Assembly (NCBI GenBank): GCA_964035795.1
Contig: OZ038326.1
Coordinates: 2,868,259 to 2,932,258, forward strand
Direction: 5' to 3'
Origin: Pterobdella sp. o SKG-2022
Taxonomy: Eukaryota > Annelida > Clitellata > Hirudinida > Piscicolidae
Length of the DNA: 64,000 nt
The translations under genes were made by a program, and so were the position numbers. Position 1 is the stretch's first letter; each line of letters starts with the position of its first letter. The notes beneath the pieces are model-generated. The model had not been told where the DNA came from and did not search any database. It was given only the letters and a program-made list of their open reading frames with translations. Below, piece after piece: positions 26,901 to 39,500 of the stretch.

Positions 26901-29900
26901 ATAGAACCAAGATAAAATGCTTTTCTATAAGTTTCTTGCTATATTCAATAATGAACGTCAGGTAAAGAAAATAGAAAGCTTTTTTCGTGTTGAGCATCGG
27001 ATAATCAATAAACTTCAAAACAATTAAATACAGCATGACTTTACTTTTATGCGTATTTTTAGTTTAGAAAATATAAAACATATGAATTGAAACATAATAG
27101 TAAAAAAAATAAAATAATAACAATAATAATAAACCACTAAATAAAATTTCGCCCTCAAATTAATAAAACTTTTCAGATATATTCTTTTATGAAACATACG
27201 TCATCAACATAATAGTATTAACAATACATACTTAATTATAACCTCAACTTCGACACAAACACAATATTAATATAATCGTTATAACACTAATAAAGGATTT
27301 TCGAATTTCTTCGTACCACCCTCACCCAACACTCATCAAAAGTACATAAAAATATAAACGCAAAAATACATTATATTCAGACCCACACACAATATTCATC
27401 TGAAACACCTGATTAATCATAAATCCAATTAATCATAAAGATATGCAGTACATGTTCCAGTAACTGGGATTGACAGCAGTCGGCCTAGATTATTGATACT
27501 ACTTATAAAGTAATTTATAAAACAAGCCATTTATTTGAGAAAATCGTCACAGACTGACAGTCCTACCTAACGTCTAACACGAAATTATCGAATTCAAAAT
27601 CCGCCGTTTCACGCTTGTAGGTTTGACCTACCGTTGTCAAAAAATATGATTATCTGCTAAGCCAAATTAAATACGGTACCTGAATATCAGTCTGGCGATA
27701 CCTGCTAGTGTTATCAAGCTTATAACAGAAAAGCAGCTTTAAACTCCAAGTGCTAAGCTTGGTACAGTTTAACGTTAGATGCCTAAGACAATGAAACATT
27801 GAAGATTTTATAGGAATAAAAACATATATTACTTACACACAATACCCATCAGATGAATGGGTGAATTGTCGAGTCATGTGGAGAGTTTTGTTGCATTGGT
27901 GCATAGAGTTCTCATACGAGGATTGACTGAAACAACTACTTCGAAGTTTTATGTAGCCTGTGGTGGAGTGGGTTAGTATGTGGTGATGAAGTGGTGGGTT
28001 ACAGTGTGGTAGGTTAGGCACTGGTTGGTTGTAGTGGTGGATGGCTGGTTGAAGTTGGGTTAGGTGAGATAGAGTGTTGTGAGTTGAAATGTAGTAGAGA
28101 AGCTGAGTATGTGGCTAGTGTGTTTTAGTGTAATGGCAAATTTTGATTGACAGTAATGTTATTGTGGGCTTGAGGTAGTTTTGTTTGGTTAACTGAAAGC
28201 GTGACTGGTGGTATATGATTGGTTAGCTTGGAAAAATATTGTAGTGAAGTTTGTTCCAAATTTGTTGTGTTTAAATTTAAAATAAAAATTAAATTTTGAG
28301 CCCTTAAGACTTGAACACTATTGAAAAAAAGTTTTCAAGAAGTGGAAAAGTTAATAATGAATGGATAAATAGGATAAATGATGGATGGATGGATTGCTAA
28401 GCGATTAGGTGAAATGAAATTTCAAATGATAGATTAATTGATTGATAGTTGGAAAGATTAGTTTTGAAGAGGAATAAAATGAAATAATTAATAGAGTTAA
28501 CTTTGATGAATTTAAATAATTTCCCTTATTTCAAGAATATACGGTTTGAAAAAAAGCCATTTTTTTATGGGTTTCCATTATTTTTGCTTCAAAAAAAATT
28601 TTGGTTAATGTAATAATTTTGAAAAGCTGATGAAACGTAAAGAGTTGAATACTTGCCTATGAAAAGGCTATGAAAACTACTGAATTGTGAAATTAATTCG
28701 GGCGATGTTGCAACAAAGAGATTTAATTAAAAAAATACTCTTCTAGTCATATAAAAGACATTAAAAGTGCCAGACCTTGATTGATGAGTGGAGAGAATAA
28801 AAATATTATTGGATACTATCGATTTTCCCGGTGTAGAATTTATTGAGTTTTGTTGAGATTTTTTTAAAGAATTTTCTTGAACATCCCTGTTCTGCGTGTG
28901 TTGGAGACTTTGCATGGTTCTTTAATTTGATGTTTAAATGAAGTTTTCGTGCACAAAATAAAAATATATTGAATTTTTTTTCTCAATTTCCAAAAAAACA
29001 GTGATATTTAGAGAGTTTCAATGACAAAACTTAAATAATCTTCTATTATTTTTATTAAAATTTGGATGACATGTTTTGCAAAAAAAAGATTTGAAAATAT
29101 CAAATAAGACTGGTTTTAAAAGTTACTGAAAGTATCAGGCCAGACAATATATCATCTTGAAAAGTATTGTCTTGGCCCGCTGCTCTCAAACTTTTATTTC
29201 AACTTGGAAAACTAATTCAAGAAATATTTCAAGCTTAAAAAACACCAATCCAACTGAATAGTCTCATTTATGAAAACATTCCCGCTGCTACAACTCTATT
29301 TCATAAGCAATGTTTAACACGTAACTAACACACGCTTCTTCAAATTGACGATTTCCTCTTTAATGGTCATACTTATTTCGCCAATAAACCCTTATGTCTA
29401 TAATTGACCTATTTTATTGAATCAGTTGAATGGGTTTTTTATTGACTTCTTTTTTCATTAATTGATTTGATGAATTTATTTCTCAAATCATTTTTCAGCT
29501 AAAGTTTAGTTTTTCACACTGAAAAATCATAGAATACCATTTTTTTCATATATTTTTTCATTTTCATAGCGTAGAACAGTGAAATTATTGTGAATAATAT
29601 AAAGACTCGTTTCAAAGTCTCCCAAAACAGATGTGGTAGCTGAAGAGACCAAATAAAAACTAAAAAAGCTCAAAATATGGAAACAGACAAAATAAAAAAT
29701 CACTAAAAATATAAAAAAGACGTACAATGAAAGTTGAAAAAAAATTACAAAAAAAAATAATAAAAAAAAGCTATAAAACCAAGAAAAGCTGAAAACTTAA
29801 TGGAACCAAAACATGAGAAATCTTGGGAACTACCATAGAAAAGCATCAAGTGAGCTGTTTAAGAGTGGCTTGATAGATGGGCGCAGAAATTAGAATTAAC

Positions 29901-32900
29901 AAGATTCAAGCTAAATGATGTTCTATTTATCTTCTTCTTGCTTCCTTTCAAATTGCTTTTAGCCCTCAACACTCAGTTGCAAGATATATTTCGTATTCAT
30001 TATTTTTTGATTATTTATACTAGTTTACTTTTAATGTTTCGATGTTTATTTATAATTTTTGTATTATTATTTCGTTTTTAGTGTTTATATACGTGTTTAA
30101 ATAAAATTAGAAAGTAATTTTTTAATGAATTATATTTTTATAATATATATTTTATTTCAATATTTAGTATTTTTTCACTATTTATTAAGTGAATTAAAAA
30201 AACTCATCGTCTTAGTTTTATGAACACTATTTTGAGTTTTCGAACGTGTTCAAGCTAAGGTCTTTTTCTCGACTGTATTTTAATTTAAAAAAGAATATTT
30301 TTTTTATTAACATGAAACTGGAAAAGTTTTTAGTTTTTTAAATTGTTTCCAGGGCACTTTTAACTTAACATACATGTAAATGGGTGAAAAAATTGTATCT
30401 TAAAACAATTATTTTTTTTTGTTTTAACGAGTTTTATTTTATCTGTGCTTTTAGCCTAATTTTCTCATTTTTTTCTTTGAAGCTTGACTCTATTTAAAAT
30501 GGATTTAAATTTTTATCATTTATTTCAAACACGGTTTTTTGGAAGTTTCAAACTTTTAACATAACAGTGCATCTTTTCAGAAATTTTCCACAATTTCATT
30601 AAAGGGGCTTTTACGTTTAAAAACAAACCTTCTTATAAAATGCTTTAAATAAAATATTCAAAAAATAATTCTGTAAGTTGATTTTCACAATAATTATTTG
30701 ATAATCACATGAAAATGCCGGTTAAAACAGCACGCTAATAATTTTAATATTTCAATTATTAAAAAACACTAGCTGAAAAAGCTATATAAGCCGATAAAAT
30801 TGGCGTTATAGGCAGAGAAATGACATATAATAACAAAAAATACTAAAACCACTAACTTTTGATGCCGTTATAGCAGAGGAAATGTAATGAAGAGTTGAGA
30901 CCAAGCCAGAACTTTTTGATCAGTTCCGAAACCTCCTTCGCCTCGCAAGAAACTGTGGCCCGTTTGACACACACGCTTATATCTTCAAAAGTCCTGCAGA
31001 TTTCAATAATGTTTTTAATGCTTTATTACAAGAAAATAACGTGAAATCAAAGCTCTTGTTAGGAATTAAGTTGCTAAAAATACTTTCAAACAGGTGCTAA
31101 CTGTCGGTCCAAGATCCAGGACTTTAGGATAATTAGTCTAAATCTCTACAAGTTGAGCTATATGAAACAAAAAATGCAAAATGAAGTTGTTTAATTATTA
31201 AAAAATATCAAAAATTTCAAAAAATAAACTGGCATAAAAATTTAAGAAACACTATTGAAACCTCTTCCTCAGTAAAACGAAAAATAATAAAGGAAACTAA
31301 AAGTGAAATTAGATTAATTGTGTTTTTGTTACACGAAACATTTTCCGATTGATTGATCACTTTAGATTCTAAACTTTCCTACTTGAAATTTAACTAACAT
31401 TTCGAACATTCTCCCAATTCATTTTCTAAATTGGCAGGGTTGTTTTTTAAACGACCAAATTGAAATCAGAGAAAAATTTTATTTAATTTTTATAACGAAA
31501 AGTTTTGCATATTTTTTTAAAATAGTCAAATTAATTAATTGAACAAAAAAAAATTATATTTTATAAATTTTCTGCCAAATCAAAAGCGCAAGTTCAGAAA
31601 ATTAGGAAAAGAAATATATTTTTTTCAAGCATTAGTCATGCAATTTAGTGGCAAAAGCTTGACAAACAGACAACTCACAAAATCTCTCAACTAAAAAAAG
31701 CAGAAAATGTAAAGGTTTTCAAAAAAAATGCCGTAAACACAAAAATTGCACTAAAATATTTGAAATTCAAATATAAACTTTTAAATAAAGTTCAAATAAG
31801 AATATTTCATTAGGATTATAGTTGGTATTTTCAGTTAAATCCACCTTTTGCAAACAAAATTTTCTCCTAATTTCGATACAACAAAACTTGAATGTTTTCA
31901 CATTTTCAAGGTAAACAATTTATTTAAATAATAAAAATTAACTTTCATGAAATTCTCATGTGGAATTTATCATTTAGAAGTTGAAAACATACTGAAACCA
32001 ATGGTTTGATGAGAAATCTTAGATATCAAATTTATCATTCAAATCGAAAGTTTCAAAAAAAACTTATAATAATAACGAACACCATGAAACAAAAATATAT
32101 TACATTCATATGACAAAAAAATAGAAAAAAAAATGAAATTATTAATATTCATGTTAAAAATAATTATAAAAATAAAAAAAATAATAACGGAAAAGTAGCA
32201 ATAAACAATGCCAAAACTTGGTTATGGTAATATTAAACTCGGAGTATTTCAAGATCTTCTAAACTTATATTAAGAATACCAATGATTTAGAGAGAAAAAA
32301 ATCAAAAAGATCAATACTCTGAACATGTGAGTAGATTTTCCGATCAATCAAAAATCAACTATACAGCCATCTATCACAGCTTAATTGCCTACCCATCAAT
32401 TATCCTGTTAAGCATATGCAATGCTATGAGAATAATCAGTTTTGTTTGGAAAACAGCTCTTTATTGAGTTTTTTCGAATTTATCAAGTTATAATGGGTTT
32501 TATCTGCGTTTGTTAATGAATATTTATATAAAATAAAGCTAAAAAAAGAGATCTTTCAAAATTAGGTATAGTTTTCAGCAGAAATCAATAAAATCACTAA
32601 AATACATAAAACAATATTATCCAATACAGCATAGCCAATGAATTCATGCAAATTCTCTACCATATAAGATTTCTGCATTAAATTTTAATATATTTCACAT
32701 TCCTACCAAAGTTCGATTTAAGTAAGTAAGTTAATTTATTATAAAGATGTCATAATAAGTGAAAAAAATTTATTTCAATGTTTTTATAACAGAAAACCAT
32801 GCGACATTTTTTTAAAAACGATTAGATTTTCATGTGTCTTGTCCCGGTGTGGAATTCTTAAAAATTCCAAATAAAATATTCTTCACTTTTTTTTTGTTTT

Positions 32901-33366
32901 TATTTAATTAGAATTTTTCATCTACTGAACCGAAATTCACCAACAACTCAATATGTGCTTCTGTTATATATATATTTTAAAAATAATTCATTATAAAAAA
33001 TACAAAATTTTTTGCATTTTTTATAATAACTATGCACATATTGTATAAAAATTTCATTAAAAACCAAATATTTCTACTTCAAATTTTTGAAAAAGAGCCC
33101 ATACTTCTCTATAGAAAACCTTAACACAAAATTCATACAACTACCCAACACGGAACCTTCTATTATAACTATCTTTCATAGCATTCTTATACCTGCAAAC
33201 CTTTCAATAAAGCAATTCCTAACAACACTTGCATACCTGCAGACATCAGTGACGTCAGGGTTGCTGAAGAGAAGAAGACCACCCTCGGACTTGCGTTTGA
33301 ACTCCGAAAGTTGGTTGATACACTGTTCCAATGTTATTTTATCACACGTGCTGTTCATTCCTTGAG
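20959..33366 (-). CDS. Cysteine-rich secreted/anchored protein, DUF19-like, 5' exon(s) missing
   Basis: Four minus-strand exons have matching phases: 33366-33237 (phase 1 in, 2 out; acceptor cttgcag, donor GTATGC), 27926-27837 (2/2; acceptor tttcag, donor GTAAGT), 21760-21654 (2/1; acceptor tttctcag, donor GTGAGG) and 21056-20959 (terminal; acceptor tttcccag, stop TGA). Joined, they give about 141 residues. Eight Cys fall in the first 110, in blocks such as CDKITLEQC, NPDVTDVC, MHQCNKT, CITSKTREHC and SLNHC, and a hydrophobic tail (LRLILTLFLLQLIL) resembles a GPI-anchor or membrane signal. Cys spacing, and helix-like Leu/Phe between the Cys, resemble the nematode DUF19/T20D4.11-like extracellular domain; this is pattern-based and unverified. 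A signal-peptide exon ending in phase 1 should lie above 33.4 kb and was not found with confidence. Introns of about 5-6 kb are long but carry opposite-strand exons and repeats. Confidence 0.6.
23614..23750 (+). CDS. Candidate terminal exon of a cysteine-containing protein
   Basis: An island at 23621-23745 is G+C-richer than its flanks. Read in phase 1 from a weak acceptor (accatag) it encodes 44 residues to TGA, including ARCGHAAIRKFESYG and DNCAPMRANIWAEL. The C-x4-A-x3-F ... NC arrangement resembles the HCDEEATKFE...NHC part of the minus-strand gene exon at 21654-21760, so it may be the end of a related gene on the opposite strand, lying inside that gene's intron. The minus strand of the same interval is also open, so strand is not certain. 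Confidence 0.4.
24287..24422 (-). CDS. Possible alternative terminal exon of the cysteine-rich gene
   Basis: Read from a weak acceptor (atttaatag) in phase 2, this gives 44 residues to TAA. It starts SFNHCLEVHS and ends with a hydrophobic stretch (GVISFIIFITVSITCLSC) and QLEL. It is phase-compatible with the exon at 27837-27926 (GT+T gives Val) and repeats the logic of the 21 kb ending: an NHC motif followed by a hydrophobic tail. It could be an alternative 3' end, the end of a paralogue, or chance. Confidence 0.27.
24548..24620 (+). tRNA. tRNA-Thr(AGU)-like sequence, most complete copy
   Basis: The sequence has an A-box (TAGCTCAGATGG), a D stem GCTC/GAGC, a perfect 5-bp anticodon stem TTAGA/TCTAA with loop CTAGTTA (anticodon AGT, Thr), and a B-box GGTTCAATCCC. 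The end CGCGAGCCGA would pair with a 5' GGCTCGC, but this copy has GGCCCTC, and two of the five T-stem pairs are mismatched. No discriminator-CCA is expected in eukaryotic DNA. Related degraded copies at 0.2 and 31.1 kb suggest a tRNA-derived SINE family, of which this is the best-preserved head; a working tRNA is less likely. Confidence 0.45.
24621..27447. other. AT-rich intronic/intergenic stretch
   Basis: This lies inside the long intron between the 27.9 and 21.7 kb exons of the minus-strand cysteine-rich gene. It is poly-A/T-rich, with no exon-like island, tRNA or clear repeat array seen. Confidence 0.5.
27448..27537 (+). repeat. Dispersed repeat copy B
   Basis: This is the second copy of the roughly 90-bp element at 13332-13420, in the same orientation and about 84% identical by eye. 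Here it lies in an intron of the minus-strand cysteine-rich gene and continues into a block of higher G+C (27541-27800) that the first copy lacks. Confidence 0.8.
27541..27800. other. G+C-richer non-coding block next to repeat copy B
   Basis: About 260 bp of mixed composition with no sustained frame. It contains a compact palindrome, GTAGGTttgACCTAC, within cttgtaggtttgacctaccg. It may be the body of a transposable element whose end is the repeat at 27448-27537, but no second copy of this block is in the window. Confidence 0.35.
28028..30894. other. AT-rich intronic stretch
   Basis: 28030-28260 is rich in TGG/GTT on the plus strand without an open frame. The remainder is AT-rich with no supported gene; 29120-29300 is slightly G+C-richer but has stops in all frames. 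Confidence 0.45.
30895..31093 (+). CDS. Candidate internal exon, 65 codons, product unknown
   Basis: A 199-nt frame with clear coding character runs to a GTGCTA donor after AACAG (phase 2 out). It contains ETKPELFDQFRNLLRLARNC, GPFDTHAYIFKSPADFNNV and KSKLLLGIKLLKILSN. The minus strand of the same interval is full of stops, which supports the plus strand. The acceptor (aatgaagag, phase 1) is weak and is the least certain end. The THAYIF...FNNVFNALL...KSKLLLGI order faintly recalls the start of GH18 chitinase-like folds, but the sequence is too short to claim that. The exon lies inside the first long intron of the minus-strand cysteine-rich gene. A tRNA-like repeat begins seven bases past the donor. 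Confidence 0.55.
31101..31167 (-). repeat. tRNA-Thr-like SINE head, degenerate
   Basis: On the minus strand this aligns along its whole length with 24548-24620: TATAGCTCAAC in place of the A-box, then TTTAGACTAATTATCCTAAAG around the anticodon arm and TGGATCTTGGACCGAC at the 3' end. The anticodon stem survives with a changed loop; the B-box is mutated. It is clearly an old copy. Confidence 0.6.
31168..33236. other. AT-rich intronic stretch
   Basis: There is no exon-like island and no tandem repeat of note. It lies within the first long intron of the minus-strand cysteine-rich gene. Confidence 0.5.
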
Positions 33367-34956
33367 CTGCAAGCACAGGTGGTGATGGGGGTGTTAGGGG
33401 TTGGTGATAAAATGCACAAAAAGGTTAGAGATGAGGGTATATTTAAAAAAGTCAAATCAAATCAATTACGAGTATGATTATAGTGGCATCAACTTCAGGA
33501 GTTTCTAGACCACTGAGTATTATGAACTAGTTTTGATGTTATGAGGATGGTGGAATAAAGGGTGTTGTTAGAGAAGAGGGTGAAAATATTTTGATGAGAA
33601 GAAAAATGAAGCTTATATGATAGGGGTAATGAAGAAAGTGATGTTACAGTGCTGGGAATTTTATTAGAGAGTGGTGCTGAAGGTTTTATGATGGAGAATA
33701 GTGATAAAGCTTTGTCATAATAAAAAATTTCAGCGTATGGGGTGAGGAAATGGTTTTGATCAAAAAAATTGAAGGGGTTTTTGTTGGGAAAACCATAATG
33801 ATGTCTAAAATTTTGGCGTTAAAGATTGTTAATCCGTAGATGAAAATCAAAAGTGTTGGAAGTCATAAAAAAGAAGTTTATAGATAAAAAAATATAATAT
33901 TTTTATTTCAAGTGTTGGTTTACTATCAAAACTTAATAGTCCTTATAAACTTAACTAATGATAAATTAAAATTGATTGGAATGTAAAAGAAGGTTGCAAA
34001 AAAATGCATGGAATTTTCGGTCATGAAAACGTCAATAACTTTCCATAACATATTTCACACATGATTAATTTTGAATGAAAAATTTCCATCCTAATTCATT
34101 TTTGAAATATTTTATTATCAAAAAATTGCATGTAAAAAATATTTTCCAATGTTTTTTATATTAGCTAAAGTTTTTCAATATTTTGGAATTTTTTTGAGTT
34201 TTTACCCTATTTCATATTCTCCCAATAATGAAGTTGTTTTATGAACATTTCATGGCTTTATGGAAGGGACTTGATTATTGAAGTGACACATGCTCCATGC
34301 AATCAGCGTGCCAAAGGCTTTCCAAGAAGCTACCATTAGCTGCAAAGTTCATTAAGCTAGTATTTTTACCAAACTATCTTTACTGGTCATTTTTAAATTT
34401 CAAGTAGTGTTTTCTTTGTGAGATTTCATGTATGTTGAAGAATTTTTGTGTGACGAATTATATTGAGAATATTTTCTTTAAACTTTGCTGTAAAAGTTGT
34501 TTGAACCAACGAGAAAGTAACGAAAAATAATGAAGAAAATTTGTCAAAGATATAATAATGAAAATACAAGGTGAAATGAATTGGCATATATACAAATATT
34601 CAACAAAATAAGAGCTTGCCAAAAATGTTCAAGTCTAAAAATAAAAGAAAATGCAGGAAAAATGTAGGAATTGTCATCTTACTAGCATCTATCCATCATC
34701 TTACATTGACTGTGCCCTTCTGAAAGAGAAAAGTAATGCTAAAATCATTATTACCAAAAACAAAATTTAAATTTTCATAAGTTTTCTTCAAATTTAGTTT
34801 TTGTCTTTCTCTTTGAGGGAAAGGAATTTGAATGTAATGAGAAAGTATATTTAGTTGAAATTTAAGAAATTCATAGAAACTTTCAGAAAAAAATTTATTT
34901 GTGGCATAATTGCAGTGCAACTTCTTTGGAGATTTTGAGAAATAATTTTCACTCAC

Positions 34957-35024
34957 AACTTGAACACGTTTGCAATGATCTTTTAAGCTTTGGCACGAAT
35001 TTAACATTTCAATCTTTTTTGATT
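34957..35024 (-). CDS. Candidate short exon with paired cysteines
   Basis: On the minus strand a weak acceptor (gttttaag) leads in phase 1 into 22 codons ending at a strong GTGAGT donor (phase 0 out). The peptide includes MLNSCQSLKDHCKRVQV, a C-x6-C pair like CITSKTREHC in the cysteine-rich gene downstream. The phase (0 out) does not fit the 33366 exon (1 in), so it is not the direct upstream exon of that gene; it may belong to a neighbouring paralogue. Confidence 0.3.
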
Positions 35025-35316
35025 CTTAAAACGCGACAAAAATTCTAATCTAACATTTTTTGCAAAAAGTTTTTTTTCAGTGAAATATTAGTGGAATTTC
35101 AATGCTGAAACTAATAAATGTAATTGAAGCTACCATAAAGTAATTTTGTTGTCACTTCATGCGGTAGGTATGCAATTTCAGCAAGCAAAAATAAATATAA
35201 ATTTATAACTTGATTTAGGCTGAAAATTAGAAAGAATAAAAAGTAAACTAGTTTTTTTTCAGCTTGAAAGTTATTTTTGAAATTATATTTTGATGGAAAA
35301 ATTATTTTTATCATAA

Positions 35317-35523
<207 letters not shown>

Positions 35524-35932
35524 CCATTTTTCTTTTAAACACAAAAAATGAAACCTTGCAAGATGAGAGCAGTGAACGCCAGACTAAAGAGTCGACACAC
35601 CAACATGCACATCCTCAATAGAACTGTGAAGGGAAGTTCGGTGAATTTAGATAATGAAAACTAATTCATCACAATTATAAATGTTTTTTTGTGAATTTAA
35701 AGTACTTTTTCCACAAAATTTTTTTTTTGGGAATCGAAATTAAAAATTTGCAATAATTTTCAATTCAATAGTGCGCCTGAGGCTAAGTTTTTTGCATTAA
35801 TGTTGATAATACATTCGCAACAACGAACTTTTTCAGTTGAAACAGGTAACATTTAGAAATAAGTTTTAAATTTATTATGACACACCCTAATAAAGCAGTA
35901 AAGATGCATTAAAGCTCTATATAAATTAATTA

Positions 35933-36324
<392 letters not shown>

Positions 36325-36398
36325 TAGGTATTCACCATGAAAATATAATGAGCATACAAACTTTTGATGCGCTTCATCTCATTTTAATTTTAATTTAG

Positions 36399-36531
36399 GA
36401 TCCTCTTGCTGACAAACATCGATTCTCTCACGATCCTTTCGCTTGCTTTACTGCTCGGTCAAAAGAACCCTTCCTATGTGATTATAAATAAATTTCTTTT
36501 TGAATATTATTTTCACTCTTTTTCATTTTAA
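36399..36531 (+). CDS. Candidate terminal exon, frame ambiguous
   Basis: A G+C-rich island follows a good acceptor (ttttaatttag). In phase 0 it encodes 30 charged residues starting DPLADKHRFSHDPF and ending CDYK at TAA (36489-36491). In phase 2 it encodes a hydrophobic tail (LTILSLALLLGQ, then NPSYVI) ending at TAA 36529-36531. Phase 2 fits the donor phase of the exon at 30895-31093 (AG+G gives Arg), which would make the two exons one gene across a 5.3 kb intron containing both tetranucleotide arrays. Phase 0 looks more like normal coding sequence. I cannot choose between them. Confidence 0.42.
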
Positions 36532-39500
36532 GTTTGAAAAAATTTCGAATTCATTGTTTGGTTTTTTATAGTCGTTCAACTGGGGATTCTACATTTTTGC
36601 ATCTTTAGTCATTTGAATGAGTTTTTAAATTCTTTGTTGGAGTGCGCAAAATTATGAATAAAAAATCATAAACTCCAACAAATTAAGTTATATATTTTAG
36701 TCAATTGCTATCAGAAAAAAAATTGTTGTATAGTTGAGAAAAACTGCTTTCTAAATTTGTTTTTCTATAAATTTTTTCAAAATAAAACTTCTGATGCTGG
36801 AAAAAATTTATTTATAAAATCCACAGAAACCTCCAGTTTATGCTTTTATTAATTTTTTATTTGAGAAAAAAATAAAGAAACTTCACTTTATGCTGCAAAC
36901 TTAGACTGCTTATAGTTCTCTGATATGACTCAAATGATATTTAAAGCTTTTTTAATGTGTTTTAATACCTTCTAAATCAATTTTCCAGGTTTTTTGATCT
37001 GTTTTTGAATTGATCCATCCAATCGGAAACACTGAAATAAATTTAAAATTAGAAGAAAATTTTGTTTTAAAATAAAAATAAAAAATAATGAACGTTATAA
37101 TATTGTCTTATATACATAAGGAAAAAGTATAGCAGATAAACGAAAAATCGGTCTTCTATAATTTCGAGTTCAAAATATACCATTAAATGACTCCACTGGC
37201 ATTTTTTTTTTGTTTGAATAAAATCAAAATAAGTATTATTTTCACCAAAAAAAAAAATTCAAAGTTGAAAAACATGAAATCAAAAACTATAATTTTTTTG
37301 ATGAGAAATAAGATTCCATTGAAATATCTCAATGCTAAAGGAACGATATTTTTTTTTCTATTTTCTCATTGAACTTCTTTTTTAGTCATTTTCTCATAAC
37401 ACAATTATAAAAAATTTTTTCACATTTATCATTTGCAGAGGTCTTCGCGTGTAAGCTATATCATAACTTCCATTAACTTTTCACTTTGATTATTCAGCGC
37501 CTCTTGATCAAACCTTGGTGAACTGCGCGTTATAGTAAAAAAAGATTCTGAATTCCATGAAAAAATGTGAAATTTTATTAATAGAGTCAACCATCGATTT
37601 CACCTTTTCTTAAATATTGAAAATGAAATAATGGAAAAAGGTTGAATTTTGTAAGCAATAAAATACATTAAACAGCAAAAATTTCCCAAATTTGAAGATT
37701 GGACTTTTCATTAAAAAGAGTTCCCGTACAATATATTAGGTTCATTAACTAATGCATGATGTTTGAGAAACAAACAAAATTATAATTTTAGTTTTTGAAA
37801 ACCGATTTACAAACAAATTTTGTGTTTTCTCATTTATCTTCTTCTACAAACTAGCGCGAAAAAAATATGGTTAAGAGAAAGCAATTGACTGACACATGTG
37901 GAGTTGATCAGCTCACACCTATAATAATTTCATTAAGGTTTGCTTTGAACAAAGTCTGTTCTCCATTCATGATCCTCTTTATCAACATGTTGGCTAGCTT
38001 TTATTAATAAACTTAGATTATTGAAAAATGCTTTTTTCTATTAGAAATTTTTTCTTATTAGCAAAATTTATTTTTTCATCAATAACTTTTTTCATTAAAA
38101 ACATGTTTTTTATAATTTTTTTCAACATTTGGAAAACTTTTAAATAATTTTATTTTTTTAGAGACATTGTATGTTCTTTTTTTAAACTTGAATTTCATAC
38201 ACTGAAAACTAATTATATTATTTTTTGTTTGGGAACATACCTCAAAATTGGAAGCAATGAAACACGAAGATAATTTAATTGCTACGATTTATTTTACTAC
38301 ACTCGTGTAATCATCTTCCTTGCTCTCTTGAAAGTTTTCTCAGTAGAACATTGCTAATTTGTATCAAATTATTTCACGTTTCAACATTCAAATTCAGCTG
38401 ATTTCTAGGAAAAATTGGAAATTTTTTTGCTAGCATTGGCTTAAAAATCATTTTGACCTAGTGATTTTATTTTTAGAGTGAGATGTGTTTCTATCAAAAA
38501 AGCCCCATTGTTGGGAGATAGCTCAATTTCTTTGTTTGTTTTCTACGTAGAACTTTCGATAATTGAGTTAATTTTTTACTTAAATTTTTTCAAAATCAGA
38601 ATAAAATTTTATAAATTTTTTACGTTTTAAAAAAGTACTTTTTTTAATTTTGAAAAGTTGCTGTTAAATCGTTTATATTTTTTATTTTTTAAAAACTTTG
38701 AAACCAATTAATACTAATTTAAAAATTTTGCTGTTTTTAATTTTTTTTTTTAATGATTTATTCTTTTTCAAAGATTTCACATACTATTTCCGAGAAAAAC
38801 TTTTAGCTTTAAAACACTTGTAAAATTACCCTTTTTTGTATTTGTTCGACATCATTACTATTTTGTGAAACCTTCATTTTCTTAATTATCTTCTCTTCTA
38901 TAAATCTTTTAGAGATTTGAAACTACATTTTGCGTTGACCATATCTTATTTTATTTTGCTAATCTACATCTTCGGTATAAGTATCAAATAATTAATGCTA
39001 TCCGATGATGATATTGTGAGAAATCGAAAAAAATTCGTAATATGCTTTTGAAAACCTCTATTTTTTGTAGTACCATTTTACTCGTGAATGAAAATTATTG
39101 CTACATTTTTTGTTGAGTTTTAATTTGCAGTTTAACACGTCAATGGGAGCAACTGAGAAAAAAGGTTAACATAGAAGCTACTTTGCATTTAAACTCAAAA
39201 TATCATTTAAGTATTCCATAAAATCTGTTTTGATTTGAAAATTTATTTTGACCATTAAAATCATTGCCAATTTAACTTTGCTTGAACCATTACGACGATT
39301 ACACACAACCTTGCACAAGCAACATCACATTCACCACCCATGCAACACCATCGTACTACTTTCAACACCATCTTCTCTCCTACCACAACAACCAACACTA
39401 CTTCCAGCATCACCACTATTCTCCCAACAACTAAAACCAGTTCTCTCTTTTTCTACCACAACATTCAAAACCACTTCACTCCTCTTCCTCATCCACCACT

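Noticed and set aside
27840..27930. Plus-strand frame DEWVNCRVMWRVLLHWC ending in TGA
   Set aside because: The minus strand of the same bases has a TTTCAG acceptor, a GTAAGT donor and matching phases, so it is preferred.
28620..28660. CTGATGA motif suggesting a hammerhead ribozyme core
   Set aside because: The matching GAAA core strand and stem pairings are absent.
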